From: Candidatus Fermentibacterota bacterium
GTDB lineage: Bacteria > JAFGKV01
Length of the DNA: 11,217 nucleotides
Direction: 5' to 3'
NCBI GenBank assembly: GCA_016928395.1
Contig: JAFGKV010000323.1
Coordinates: forward strand, 1 to 11,217
Part shown: positions 1-6,952 of the stretch, piece by piece
Position numbering within the stretch: position 1 is the first letter of the stretch
How the letters are laid out: each line of letters starts with the position of its first letter
Position numbers and translations under genes: made by a program
Notes under the pieces: generated by a model
Databases searched by the model: none
Told to the model about the DNA's origin: nothing
What the model saw: only the letters and a program-made list of their open reading frames with translations

Positions 1-1
1 A

Positions 2-181
2 CCAATCGCGTCGATAGGCGCCGGCAGCTTTCCGCTGGGCTACACCGATGACAGCCCATACGAAGAGAGCGACATGGCCTTCTACCTGGTCGTGCCTGTC
101 GATGTTGATGGCAATGCCAACCCTGACGGCGTGCGAAAGGGCGCCTACCGGTACACGATGAGTCTCACCGTGTCGGACTAG
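2..181 (+). CDS. C-terminal fragment of an unrecognised, probably extracytoplasmic beta-rich protein (5' end outside window)
   Basis: The frame is open from base 2 to the TAG at 179-181, giving 59 codons whose third positions are mostly G or C, like the genes downstream. The start lies upstream of the window. The visible tail is rich in Gly, Asp, Tyr and Thr and ends in alternating strand-like residues (YRYTMSLTVSD). This resembles the last strands of a bacterial surface Ig-like or spore-coat-U-like beta sandwich, but that is only an impression and I do not recognise the family. No sorting motif such as LPXTG or PEP-CTERM is present at the end. The next gene starts about 170 bp downstream on the same strand. 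Confidence 0.6.
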   Translation, partial: PIASIGAGSFPLGYTDDSPYEESDMAFYLVVPVDVDGNANPDGVRKGAYRYTMSLTVSD

Positions 182-348
182 CCACGCCCCACGCTTCGCA
201 TCCGTACGAAGTAAAGGCCCCTGCGTGGTGGGCATAGTTTGTGCTTCTTCGCTAGCGCGGCGATGCCCAAGCCTGTAGGCCCGGTCTCGCTGAATGATGC
301 GGATCGCAGGCATGCGGGGAGGTATCGAATTGACATGGGGGACGGAGG
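182..348. other. Intergenic spacer with small inverted repeats
   Basis: This 167-bp stretch holds no gene. It contains a 7-bp inverted repeat, TGGGCAT at 229-235 and ATGCCCA at 263-269, with a 27-base spacer. The spacer itself contains the 8-bp palindrome CGCTAGCG at 250-257. A short GCCT-GT-AGGC hairpin lies at 271-280, and a CTTCG/CGAAG stem at 194-198/207-211. None is followed by a T-run, so none is a convincing intrinsic terminator. A good Shine-Dalgarno GGAGG sits at 344-348. A perfect TTGACA lies at 330-335, but it is too close to the gene start to be its -35 box. Confidence 0.5.
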
Positions 349-354
349 ATGGCC

Positions 355-3300
355 ATGACTGCACTATGGGTACTCGCGGCGCTGATAGTGGGGGCGATGG
401 TTCCCGCATTCGCGGAGGAAAGGATCGGCGGCCCCGACTGGTATGTGCAGAGTGCACTGGATAACCAGGGCAACATACACATTGCCTACGTCTCTCCTGC
501 GATGGACGTGTTCTACAGAAGATACGACGGTTCGACGTGGAGCGACTCGTCGTATCTGGGGAACTCGACTCCCTGCTGGCTCACCTACACTTACCCGGCC
601 ATTGCCGTCGGATCTGACCTTGTTCCCCACATCGTGTACGGAACCGATACCGGGAGCTACCCGCATGACCTCAACTACTTCACCTACGCGCGCGCATCAA
701 ACCAGGCATGCACGTCGTGGGTGTACACGACGATTGGAAACGACGGTTTGCGGAGAGGTACCGCGGACATAGCCCTGGACGCGAGCAATCAGCCGCATAT
801 GGTCTACAAACAGACCAATAAGTACTCACCCTGGTGGCACAAGATCATCTACCGCGACCCTTGCGGCATTGAGCATGTCATTCGAGAGAAGTGGGATCCG
901 CAGCAGGTCGTCAGGCCCCGGATCGCCTATAGCAACGGGACCGTGCATATCACCTGGTGGGAGACCGGCAACAACAGGACCAATATCTGGTATGCGGCGT
1001 CACCCAACTTCACTCCTCAACAGCTGAGCAATGTAGGCTACCGGCAGTATGTGGACTCCCCAGGTATTGGCGTTGCACCCGACGGTCATGTAGAGATCGC
1101 CTACCTCGTCGCCGATTGGAATGGATCGCCGTACTATGTCGGACTGTTCTCTACTCGGCCGGGATGGACCAATGGCGTTCAGCTGACCGGTGCAGCCGCC
1201 CTGAGCGAGGAGTTCGAAGACTTCTGGCCCCCGAATGTTGCATTTCACTCCAATGGTGACCGGTATATCTCATGGTACCACTGGGCGGAGCACGAGCACT
1301 ACTACATGGGCCCGGGGGGCACCAATGTGTTCTACTCCCCGGGGCACATCGACGTGTGTGCCGGTGCGGGCGGGGCGTACTACCTTCGCTGTGCCGGTGA
1401 TCCCGGCCCCATGTACTTCCAGCAGATCGCCGGGGGGGGATCCAATGTCCCGCCGACAATCCAGATGCTGTCGCCTCCTGCCCAGAATGCGGAAGCCAAT
1501 GCCTCCTACACACTCTCGTGGTCCGATGACGATCCTGACAACAACGCGACGATCGCCCTCTTCTATGACACTAACTCCTCGGGCTTCGATGGTACGCCTA
1601 TCCCGGGAGCTCAGAACATCCCGGAGGATCCCGACGGCGCCGGTGACCAGTTCATCTGGAACATCACTGGGCTGCCTGACAACTCCCGCTACTGGGTGTA
1701 CGCGACAATCGATGACGGCACCAGTCCCGTCACCGTTTCGTACTCGCCGGGCTACGTGTTTGTGAACCATGTGAACGATCCACCCTCGATCACCCTTACG
1801 TCGCCCTCATCGCCCGATACCGTCGGGGGTGGCACCTTCGAGATCGCGTGGACCGACGATGACCCCGATGACGACGCATCGATATGGCTCTTCTACTCCT
1901 CGGTTGATGCTCCCAACGAATCCACACTGATCGTATTCGACCTCTCCGAGGATGATGCCGAGGACAGCTATGCGTGGAACATCTCCAGTATGCCGCCCGG
2001 CACGTATCGGATCTACGCCCGTATCTTCGATGGCCAGTACAATGGCTATTCCCACTCCACCGGCACGGTGACCGTCCTGACCAGTATCACGTTCGCCCCC
2101 ACCGATGACGCCAGTGTATACCGCGACTGGGAGCCTGACCTCCCCCATGGCGATCGGGATGACCTTGACGTCGGTGCTGATGACCAAGGCACACCCGACG
2201 AGCTGGCATTCTTCAGGTTCGAGGTTGCGGGTTTAGAGTATGGCGTCGTCCGTGCGTATCTCCGCCTTCGGTGCGTTGAATCAGGGGGTGGAGGAGGGGC
2301 TCACTCGGTGAACAGCACGACATGGACAGAGGAAACGCTGACGTGGAACAACAAACCCGGCATGGGCGCCTCTCCGGTTTCGTCAATCCCATGGGTGTAT
2401 GAGGGCAACTGGTACGCGTATGAGGTTACCTCGCTTGTAGTGGGGAACGGCACCTACGCCTTCGCCTTGCGTTCCACCGAACCCAACGGAGCCCACTTTG
2501 CTTCCAAGGAGTACGAAACCACCAGTCTTCGCCCCTACCTTGAGGTGCTCATGGGAGGCGAGATCCCCGAACTTCCGCCCACAGCGCGTATCGATTCGAT
2601 CCTTCCCAACCCTGTCATCCAGGGATTCCACCCCGCTGTCGGGTTCTACGGAAGCGGTTGGGACAACGATGAAGGCGGCGCCAGTATCGTCGCGTGGACG
2701 TGGACCTCCAGCCTCAACGGCCAGATCGGCACCGCGTCCTCCTTCACCCTCGCGCCGACGGCGTTGGCGACCGGTGTTCATACCGTGTCACTCACGGTGC
2801 AGGACAATGAGGGCGAATGGTCTGTACCCGACACCTCCTCTCTGGAAGTGCTCCCCCCCGACACCTCACCCCCCACCTGGCCCGACGGAACCGGGATCCA
2901 GGCCGTGGAAGACCTGGCAAACGGAGGATCTGTCAGACTACTCTGGAATGCCGCAACGGATCAGAACCCCCCGATTCGATACAACGTCTACTACAGCACC
3001 TCTTCGCCCGCATTCTCCGGGACATGCCAGAGCGACGTGAGCTGGACTCCTGGCCTCGACTACTCCTGCACCTTTGTGGTGCCCGGGCTCACTGTCGACG
3101 TGCCATACTACTTCGGCGTCCGGGCCGTGGACCTCGTCGGCAACGAAGACACCAACACCGTGGAGCTGATCTGCACTCCGTCGGAGAGTGGGCCTCCTTC
3201 CTTCGTAAATGACCCCTCCGTGTCTGGGATCACCTCCGGATCGGCATTCATCTGGTGGAGCACGGACGAACCCACCACGGGGATAGTTGGCTACTGGGTC

Positions 3301-4239
3301 GGCCCTGACGATAGCACTGCGGTCGAGGATCCCACGATGGCCACAGATCACAGCGTCCACCTCACGGGGCTGCAGGCCGCAACCGCCTACTTCTTCCGGG
3401 TCTACGCCGTTGACTCTTCCCAGAACTGGATTCAGAGCGATGTCGACACCTTCACCACCGCCCAGCTCCCGACATACGAGTATCTCCCCGTCGATGACGC
3501 GTATGTCAGCAGTGCGGAGCCGGATGCCAACTTCGGCGGATCAACCCTCCTGTTGGTCAGTGCCGGGCAGATCAGCTACCTGAAGTTCGTCGTGCCCGAC
3601 GAGGGCGACGTGGTGGGGGCCGAGCTTCGCGTGGTGGCTGCGACATCGGGCGATAGCGCGACAGTGTGGCCCGTGGCATCCATTACCTGGGCGGAGGAGA
3701 CCATCACCTGGAACACCAGGCCCTTCCTGGGAGGCACGGCGATTGGTGGGATTCCGGCCCAAACCTCCGCGTACGCGTACACAGTTGACCTCTCGGCGTA
3801 CATTACCGCTCCAGGAACCTACTCCCTGGCCATCAACGGGCCACCCAGCCGCGGAGGCGCATTCTACTCGAAGGAACACACCAACGATGCCCAGCAGCCC
3901 TGTCTGCGAGTGACCTGCCAGGAGGATGGGCAACCTCCGTCACAGGTCGGAGGGCTGCAGTGTCTCGCCTTGGAGTCTGATGTCTTCCTCACCTGGCAAC
4001 CATCAACCGACAACGTGGGGGTGGCCGGATATCGCGTCTATCGCGGGAGCTTCCCATACTTCCAGGTCTTGCCTCGAACGCTCATCGCCTCGCCTCAGAC
4101 CACGCAGTTCACAGATCTGTCCGTGCTGGGCGATCCCTCGGTTGACCACTTCTACGCGGTGACGGCATTCGACGACGCCGGCAACGAATCGATCCCCTCA
4201 GCCCGAGTGGGAGAGAAGGAGTATGAACTGCTAGACTGA
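355..4239 (+). CDS. Large secreted multidomain protein: beta-propeller, Ig-like, CBM96/DNRLRE-type, PKD-like and Fn3 domains
   Basis: Start: two in-frame ATGs lie at 349 and 355. GGAGG (344-348) abuts the first and lies 6 bases before the second, so 355 is preferred. Residue numbers here count from 349. Residues 1-22 are a signal peptide with an AFA|EE type I cleavage site. Residues 32-330 carry six repeats of a P-x-I-A...G-x-x-H-I-x-Y pattern ending in aromatic strands, as in sialidase-like propellers, but no catalytic sialidase set or clear Asp-box. Two Ig-like repeats follow (about 368-474 and 478-577, each with W-[ST]-DDDPD). Then come a CBM96/DUF7594 (DNRLRE)-type module (578-735, TWTEETLTWNNKP), a PKD-like domain (743-835), Fn3 domains (846-945, 950-1037), a second CBM96-type module (1042-1190, TWAEETITWNTRP) and a last Fn3 (1195-1285). 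No C-terminal sorting signal is visible. The role is probably extracellular glycan binding or adhesion; enzymatic activity is not evident. The 312-bp gap downstream suggests separate transcription from the next gene. Confidence 0.9.
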   Translation: MTALWVLAALIVGAMVPAFAEERIGGPDWYVQSALDNQGNIHIAYVSPAMDVFYRRYDGSTWSDSSYLGNSTPCWLTYTYPAIAVGSDLVPHIVYGTDTGSYPHDLNYFTYARASNQACTSWVYTTIGNDGLRRGTADIALDASNQPHMVYKQTNKYSPWWHKIIYRDPCGIEHVIREKWDPQQVVRPRIAYSNGTVHITWWETGNNRTNIWYAASPNFTPQQLSNVGYRQYVDSPGIGVAPDGHVEIAYLVADWNGSPYYVGLFSTRPGWTNGVQLTGAAALSEEFEDFWPPNVAFHSNGDRYISWYHWAEHEHYYMGPGGTNVFYSPGHIDVCAGAGGAYYLRCAGDPGPMYFQQIAGGGSNVPPTIQMLSPPAQNAEANASYTLSWSDDDPDNNATIALFYDTNSSGFDGTPIPGAQNIPEDPDGAGDQFIWNITGLPDNSRYWVYATIDDGTSPVTVSYSPGYVFVNHVNDPPSITLTSPSSPDTVGGGTFEIAWTDDDPDDDASIWLFYSSVDAPNESTLIVFDLSEDDAEDSYAWNISSMPPGTYRIYARIFDGQYNGYSHSTGTVTVLTSITFAPTDDASVYRDWEPDLPHGDRDDLDVGADDQGTPDELAFFRFEVAGLEYGVVRAYLRLRCVESGGGGGAHSVNSTTWTEETLTWNNKPGMGASPVSSIPWVYEGNWYAYEVTSLVVGNGTYAFALRSTEPNGAHFASKEYETTSLRPYLEVLMGGEIPELPPTARIDSILPNPVIQGFHPAVGFYGSGWDNDEGGASIVAWTWTSSLNGQIGTASSFTLAPTALATGVHTVSLTVQDNEGEWSVPDTSSLEVLPPDTSPPTWPDGTGIQAVEDLANGGSVRLLWNAATDQNPPIRYNVYYSTSSPAFSGTCQSDVSWTPGLDYSCTFVVPGLTVDVPYYFGVRAVDLVGNEDTNTVELICTPSESGPPSFVNDPSVSGITSGSAFIWWSTDEPTTGIVGYWVGPDDSTAVEDPTMATDHSVHLTGLQAATAYFFRVYAVDSSQNWIQSDVDTFTTAQLPTYEYLPVDDAYVSSAEPDANFGGSTLLLVSAGQISYLKFVVPDEGDVVGAELRVVAATSGDSATVWPVASITWAEETITWNTRPFLGGTAIGGIPAQTSAYAYTVDLSAYITAPGTYSLAINGPPSRGGAFYSKEHTNDAQQPCLRVTCQEDGQPPSQVGGLQCLALESDVFLTWQPSTDNVGVAGYRVYRGSFPYFQVLPRTLIASPQTTQFTDLSVLGDPSVDHFYAVTAFDDAGNESIPSARVGEKEYELLD
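1450..2079 (+). repeat. Tandem pair of Ig-like domain repeats inside the secreted protein
   Basis: The two units encode residues about 368-474 and 478-577 (numbered from 349). Shared landmarks, in order, are PP[ST]I near the start, an S-P pair, then W-[ST]-DDDPD, x-A-[TS]-I-x-LFY, an acidic E-D-x-D/D-A stretch, [FY]-x-WNI[ST], YR/YWxYA and DG. The copies have clearly diverged, so this is an old internal duplication and not a recent one. The clustered acidic DDDPD loop could bind calcium, as in some extracellular Ig-like and cadherin-like modules, but that is inference. Confidence 0.75.
2080..2553 (+). repeat. CBM96/DNRLRE-type module, copy 1 (protein domain)
   Basis: This segment encodes residues about 578-735 of the secreted protein. 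It has the family layout: a DDA-[SY]-V opening, an acidic loop, a F-x-R-F strand, an A-x-L-R-L strand, the diagnostic W-x-E-E-T-x-T-W-N-x-[KR]-P block, and a closing F-x-SKE...P-x-LEV segment. A poly-glycine stretch (SGGGGGA, about residues 645-651) interrupts the middle and is absent from copy 2. CBM96-type modules are known as carbohydrate-binding domains, with alginate binding reported for at least one member. The ligand here is unknown. Confidence 0.75.
3472..3918 (+). repeat. CBM96/DNRLRE-type module, copy 2 (protein domain)
   Basis: This segment encodes residues about 1042-1190. It shares with copy 1 the DDA-x-V opening, the W-AEET-I-TWN-x-RP block (residues about 1114-1125) and the F-YSKE...P-x-LRV ending. 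It is closer to the usual family form than copy 1, with the typical ANFGGS-x-x-L-x-V stretch after the opening. Two copies separated by PKD-like and Fn3 domains suggest multivalent glycan binding or spacing of binding modules along a rod. Confidence 0.78.
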
Positions 4240-4551
4240 CGGGAGGAGACCGCGGCATCTTGAGCCTCTCCCGGAGCCGTCGCGCTCTGCGTGGCGTGCG
4301 GCTGTCGGGCGGGACGCTCCGATAGCCTGTCTCCTGTAGCCTACGACGCAGTCGGCCCGCAGACCCGTCATTCAGGGATACATCGTCCCGTTTTGAGGGT
4401 ACTCTCAGACAATGTCTCATACGCTCGGGAGCATCCACCCTTGAGTGCAAGCGCATAACCGGCAGCCGCGCCTACCTTCGGGCGGTCTAGCATCCCGGCC
4501 GGGCAATGCCGTTCCCCGGCGGCGCCGCACCTCAGCAACAGTGGAGTCTTG
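4240..4551. other. Intergenic region with GC-rich palindromes upstream of the PD40-LamG gene
   Basis: No gene is supported in these 312 bases. Near the left edge CGGGAG (4240-4245) can pair with CTCCCG (4268-4273), but the loop is 22 bases and no T-run follows. Near the right edge is a perfect 10-bp palindrome, CCCGGCCGGG (4494-4503). Its right half overlaps an alternative 6-bp stem, GCCGGG (4498-4503) with CCCGGC (4515-4520), and a GGCGCC palindrome follows at 4521-4526. The structures end about 17 bases before the GGAG ribosome-binding site at 4543-4546. I see no convincing promoter hexamer pair and no known riboswitch core. Confidence 0.5.
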
Positions 4552-6657
4552 ATGTACCGATGGGTTCTGCCTTGGTGTGTTCCCGCGATAGTGCTCGCGG
4601 GGCTGTTCTGTGGCACGCCTGCGTGTGCTCCCCGCGAGGCAACCGAGGGTTCCCCAGCCGACATGACGCCTCTCTTCGGTTCCTCGTTCCGCGCGGTGTG
4701 GGTGCAGGACATTGGTGACGGATCCGATTTCGAAGTCCAGGGAGATCGGTTGCGGCTCATGGGCTACGATTCCTCCGACCCCCGAGGGGAGGTCGTCATC
4801 CTTCCCGAAATCGCCAACTACGCCCGCCCCCTCATAACGCGCCAGGGAGATCGCATCGTATTCTCCAGCCGCAAGACCGCCAAGGCCTACATCGTGAACT
4901 GGGACGGCTCCAACCTCCGTGAGATCACGGACGGCCTCGGCGTTGCCGTCTGGATCGATCCTCTGAGCGCCGAGGAGTGGCTCTTCGTAGCCCGGCCGGG
5001 GGCCAACACCGATTCCACCGGCTGGCCCATGGGCAGCATCTGGCGGTATCCTATCGACCGGCCTGCAGCGGGCGAACTGGTCTGGGATCGAACCGACATC
5101 GACATCGACAACTTCCAAGTGTCGGCCGACGGTACCCGCGCCTGCGGTCTCTTCCCGTGGCCTTCGGGCGGCATGGCCGAGCTTCCCAACGGCGCGTGGC
5201 GGAAGTATGACGAGGGGTGCTGGACCTCGCTGGCACCTGACAATAGCTACCGCTCCTGGGTATTCGATGGCAATCACCGCGACCTCTCGGTGTTCGATGA
5301 CGAAGGAACCAACAAACGTATCCTCCACCTCGGCACGTTGCCGGGGATGAACAACTGCGAGGTCAGGCATCCCCGCTGGAGTAATCACCCTCGCTACATG
5401 ACCATGACGGGTCCCTATTGCGCTGATGACGGCACCGGGAGAGCCGTCTCCGGACACGGTGTGGAGGTCTTCGTGGGCCGATTCGCCGAAGACTTCGCGT
5501 CCATCGACGAGCTGGTGCGTCTTACCCGCAATGCGCGGGCCGATTTCTTCCCCGACGTGTGGATTGCGGCGTCACACCAGGATATGCCGGACACCGGGTC
5601 GATCCCTCCGCGCAAGGCCATGCCCGAGCCCGCGGACGTCTCCCGAAGCGGCACATTTCCCTCCCCCGAGGGGGTGGCATTCGTGTGGGAAAACAGGTCG
5701 GCTCCTAACATCGTCACTGCAAACGGCGTCTTTGTCCGCACCTGCCGCGTGATTCCCCGGGGTCAGGCGTGGTACGGACGTTTCTTCGACATGGTTCTGC
5801 GGGGCGGGGCATTCGAGGCGGAGGACGTCGATCAGAGCATGCTCGACCAATGGAAGATCAGCAATGCCCTGAGCATTGAAGCAGTGCTGACGCCTGCGAA
5901 GAGATCACAAAGTCCCGCGTCCATCATCGCCTACGGTCCGCCTGCCGGGTCCCCTCAGTTCATGCTGAGCCAATGTGGCGATAGCCTAGTGGTGGCCATC
6001 CAGACATCCGGCTCGGGCTCGCCTTCCACTGCGGTCCTCTGCCGGCTGAATGAAACACTACCCAATCATCTGCTCGTGAGCTACCAGCAAGGCCGATTGG
6101 CCTGCTACCGCGATGGGCGCCTCGAAACCACGGTCTCACGCATCCAGGGAGGGTTTGACTCGTGGACTGTACAGCATCTGACCTTTGGAAATGCGCTGGA
6201 TGGTCTGGCTCCCTGGGCCGGGTCCCTTGAGGGCATTACGCTCTGGAGCAGGTTCATCGATGAAGAAGAGGCCGCCCATCGCGCGCAGACTCGGCTGTCC
6301 ACGGTTCGCGGGAGGCCCGAGGCTGATTCGTGGAGGGTTGACGCCACTTTGGTTGAGGTGACGCCGATACCCGATCCGCGTACCGTCGCACCCTACCATC
6401 GGGCACTGGTAGTCAACGCCTACGATGTCTCGTACAATCCCCCGGAAGGCTCGCCCAGGATTCTGGTGGCCCACTGGGGAATTCTCGATCGCGCAGTTTT
6501 GGCCGGTGTACCCGCCGAGATCGGATCGACCTACGGTCTCGTCCTCCAACGATTCGAGGATCATCCCCAACTTGAGTCGGAGCGACTGCTCATGGAGAAT
6601 TCGGATTTGACCCTCCCTCTCTTCTACGACATCGGCCTCCTCCTGGCCCGCCCGTAG
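4552..6657 (+). CDS. Exported PD40/TolB-like propeller plus LamG/ConA-like protein with a C-terminal domain shared with the downstream SGNH protein
   Basis: TTG at 4549 directly precedes ATG at 4552. GGAG (4543-4546) is 5 bases from the ATG and only 2 from the TTG, so the ATG is preferred. Residue numbers count from the TTG. Residues 1-28 are a hydrophobic export signal. Cys21 and Cys26 lie near its end, but neither has a canonical lipobox, so lipoprotein status is uncertain. Residues about 85-340 are PD40/WD40-like propeller repeats, for example GDRIVFSSRKT...VNWDGSN, W-x-SLAPDNS...GNH and RHPRWSNHPRY. Residues about 390-590 look like a LamG/concanavalin-like jelly roll: LSIEAVLTP, HLLVSYQQGRLACYRDG, LTFGN and a final GSLEGITLWSRFIDEEE. 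Residues about 596-697 align with the C-terminal domain of the SGNH protein at 8474-10156. Likely a periplasmic or surface glycan-associated protein; no catalytic motif is seen. The family name is unknown to me. Confidence 0.88.
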   Translation: MYRWVLPWCVPAIVLAGLFCGTPACAPREATEGSPADMTPLFGSSFRAVWVQDIGDGSDFEVQGDRLRLMGYDSSDPRGEVVILPEIANYARPLITRQGDRIVFSSRKTAKAYIVNWDGSNLREITDGLGVAVWIDPLSAEEWLFVARPGANTDSTGWPMGSIWRYPIDRPAAGELVWDRTDIDIDNFQVSADGTRACGLFPWPSGGMAELPNGAWRKYDEGCWTSLAPDNSYRSWVFDGNHRDLSVFDDEGTNKRILHLGTLPGMNNCEVRHPRWSNHPRYMTMTGPYCADDGTGRAVSGHGVEVFVGRFAEDFASIDELVRLTRNARADFFPDVWIAASHQDMPDTGSIPPRKAMPEPADVSRSGTFPSPEGVAFVWENRSAPNIVTANGVFVRTCRVIPRGQAWYGRFFDMVLRGGAFEAEDVDQSMLDQWKISNALSIEAVLTPAKRSQSPASIIAYGPPAGSPQFMLSQCGDSLVVAIQTSGSGSPSTAVLCRLNETLPNHLLVSYQQGRLACYRDGRLETTVSRIQGGFDSWTVQHLTFGNALDGLAPWAGSLEGITLWSRFIDEEEAAHRAQTRLSTVRGRPEADSWRVDATLVEVTPIPDPRTVAPYHRALVVNAYDVSYNPPEGSPRILVAHWGILDRAVLAGVPAEIGSTYGLVLQRFEDHPQLESERLLMENSDLTLPLFYDIGLLLARP
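6334..6639 (+). repeat. Shared C-terminal domain, copy in the PD40-LamG protein
   Basis: This segment encodes residues about 596-697 (numbered from TTG 4549). It aligns with residues 457-556 of the SGNH protein. Matched positions are V597, T600, V604, P608, P610, V613, P615 and Y616, then W643, D647, L651, G659, L666 and D671. The W-to-D, D-to-G and G-to-L distances are identical in both copies. The strand-rich pattern suggests a small beta-barrel, perhaps OB-like, but I cannot name the family. Confidence 0.7.
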
Positions 6658-6697
6658 CTGCGATGAGACCGGGGATGAATGCGGAATTCGGATTGCG

Positions 6698-6723
6698 TTC
6701 GATGTGCGACGTTCGACGTTTCC
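6698..6723. repeat. Short CGACGTT-type intergenic repeat
   Basis: Two directly adjacent copies of CGACGTT lie at 6707-6713 and 6714-6720, inside a longer TTCGATGTGCGACGTTCG-like stretch. The first part (TTCGATGTGCGA) is a degenerate version of the same unit. Similar TTCGACGTTCGA-style strings recur between genes in several PVC-type genomes, often mis-annotated as small hypothetical proteins. That comparison is from memory, not from a search. Confidence 0.5.
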
Positions 6724-6837
6724 TTCGCTTCCTCACCTTCTTACCCGTGTTAGCTGAACCCCGAACCCTGGAGGCTGCCTTCCTGATGCTGCCCCCCTCT
6801 CCTCACTCCTATCTCCTCTCTCCGAGAGCGAAGCGTA

Positions 6838-6952
6838 GCCATCCACCCATCTCCTCCAATATTCCACGGCTGGAATATCCAACCCTCACCCACTCATTCA
6901 CCCAACCATCCATTCGTCCATTCCATCGTTCCACCATTCCATTATTCCAATC
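6838..6952. repeat. CCATTC-type low-complexity intergenic repeat tract
   Basis: The tract is built from irregularly spaced variants of CCATTC, CCATC and ATTCC, densest from 6890 to 6950 (CATTCATTC, CCATCCATTCGTCCATTCC, CCACCATTCCATTATTCC). It has almost no G on the + strand. The irregular period argues against a microsatellite and for a degenerate repeat family. An embedded hairpin at 6859-6878 may be part of the unit. Confidence 0.65.
6859..6878. repeat. Perfect 8-bp hairpin inside the repeat tract
   Basis: ATATTCCA (6859-6866) and TGGAATAT (6871-6878) pair perfectly around the 4-base loop CGGC. No T-run follows, so an intrinsic terminator is unlikely. The TTCCA/TGGAA arms resemble the surrounding CCATTCC repeats, so it could be two opposed repeat units. 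A protein-binding operator is an alternative that the sequence cannot exclude. Confidence 0.7.

Noticed and set aside
330-335. Perfect TTGACA hexamer as a -35 box
   Set aside because: It lies only about 20 bases before the start codon, so the -10 box would fall at or inside the coding sequence; no TATAAT-like partner is seen.
445-1338. N-terminal propeller as an active sialidase
   Set aside because: The repeat pattern fits a propeller, but I find no canonical Asp-box series and no catalytic arginine/tyrosine set, so no enzyme activity is claimed.
1235-1765. 176-codon plus-strand frame inside the secreted protein gene
   Set aside because: It is out of frame with the domain-bearing reading frame, and its product is a Ser/Thr/Pro/Arg-rich shadow.
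4240-4273. CGGGAG/CTCCCG stem as a terminator for the giant secreted gene
   Set aside because: The loop is 22 bases, the stem is only 6 bp and no T-run follows.
4417-5457. 346-codon open frame on the minus strand
   Set aside because: It lies antisense to the well-supported PD40-LamG gene, its product is low-complexity Gly/Val/Arg/Asp-rich sequence with no recognisable domain, and long antisense frames are expected in GC-rich genes.
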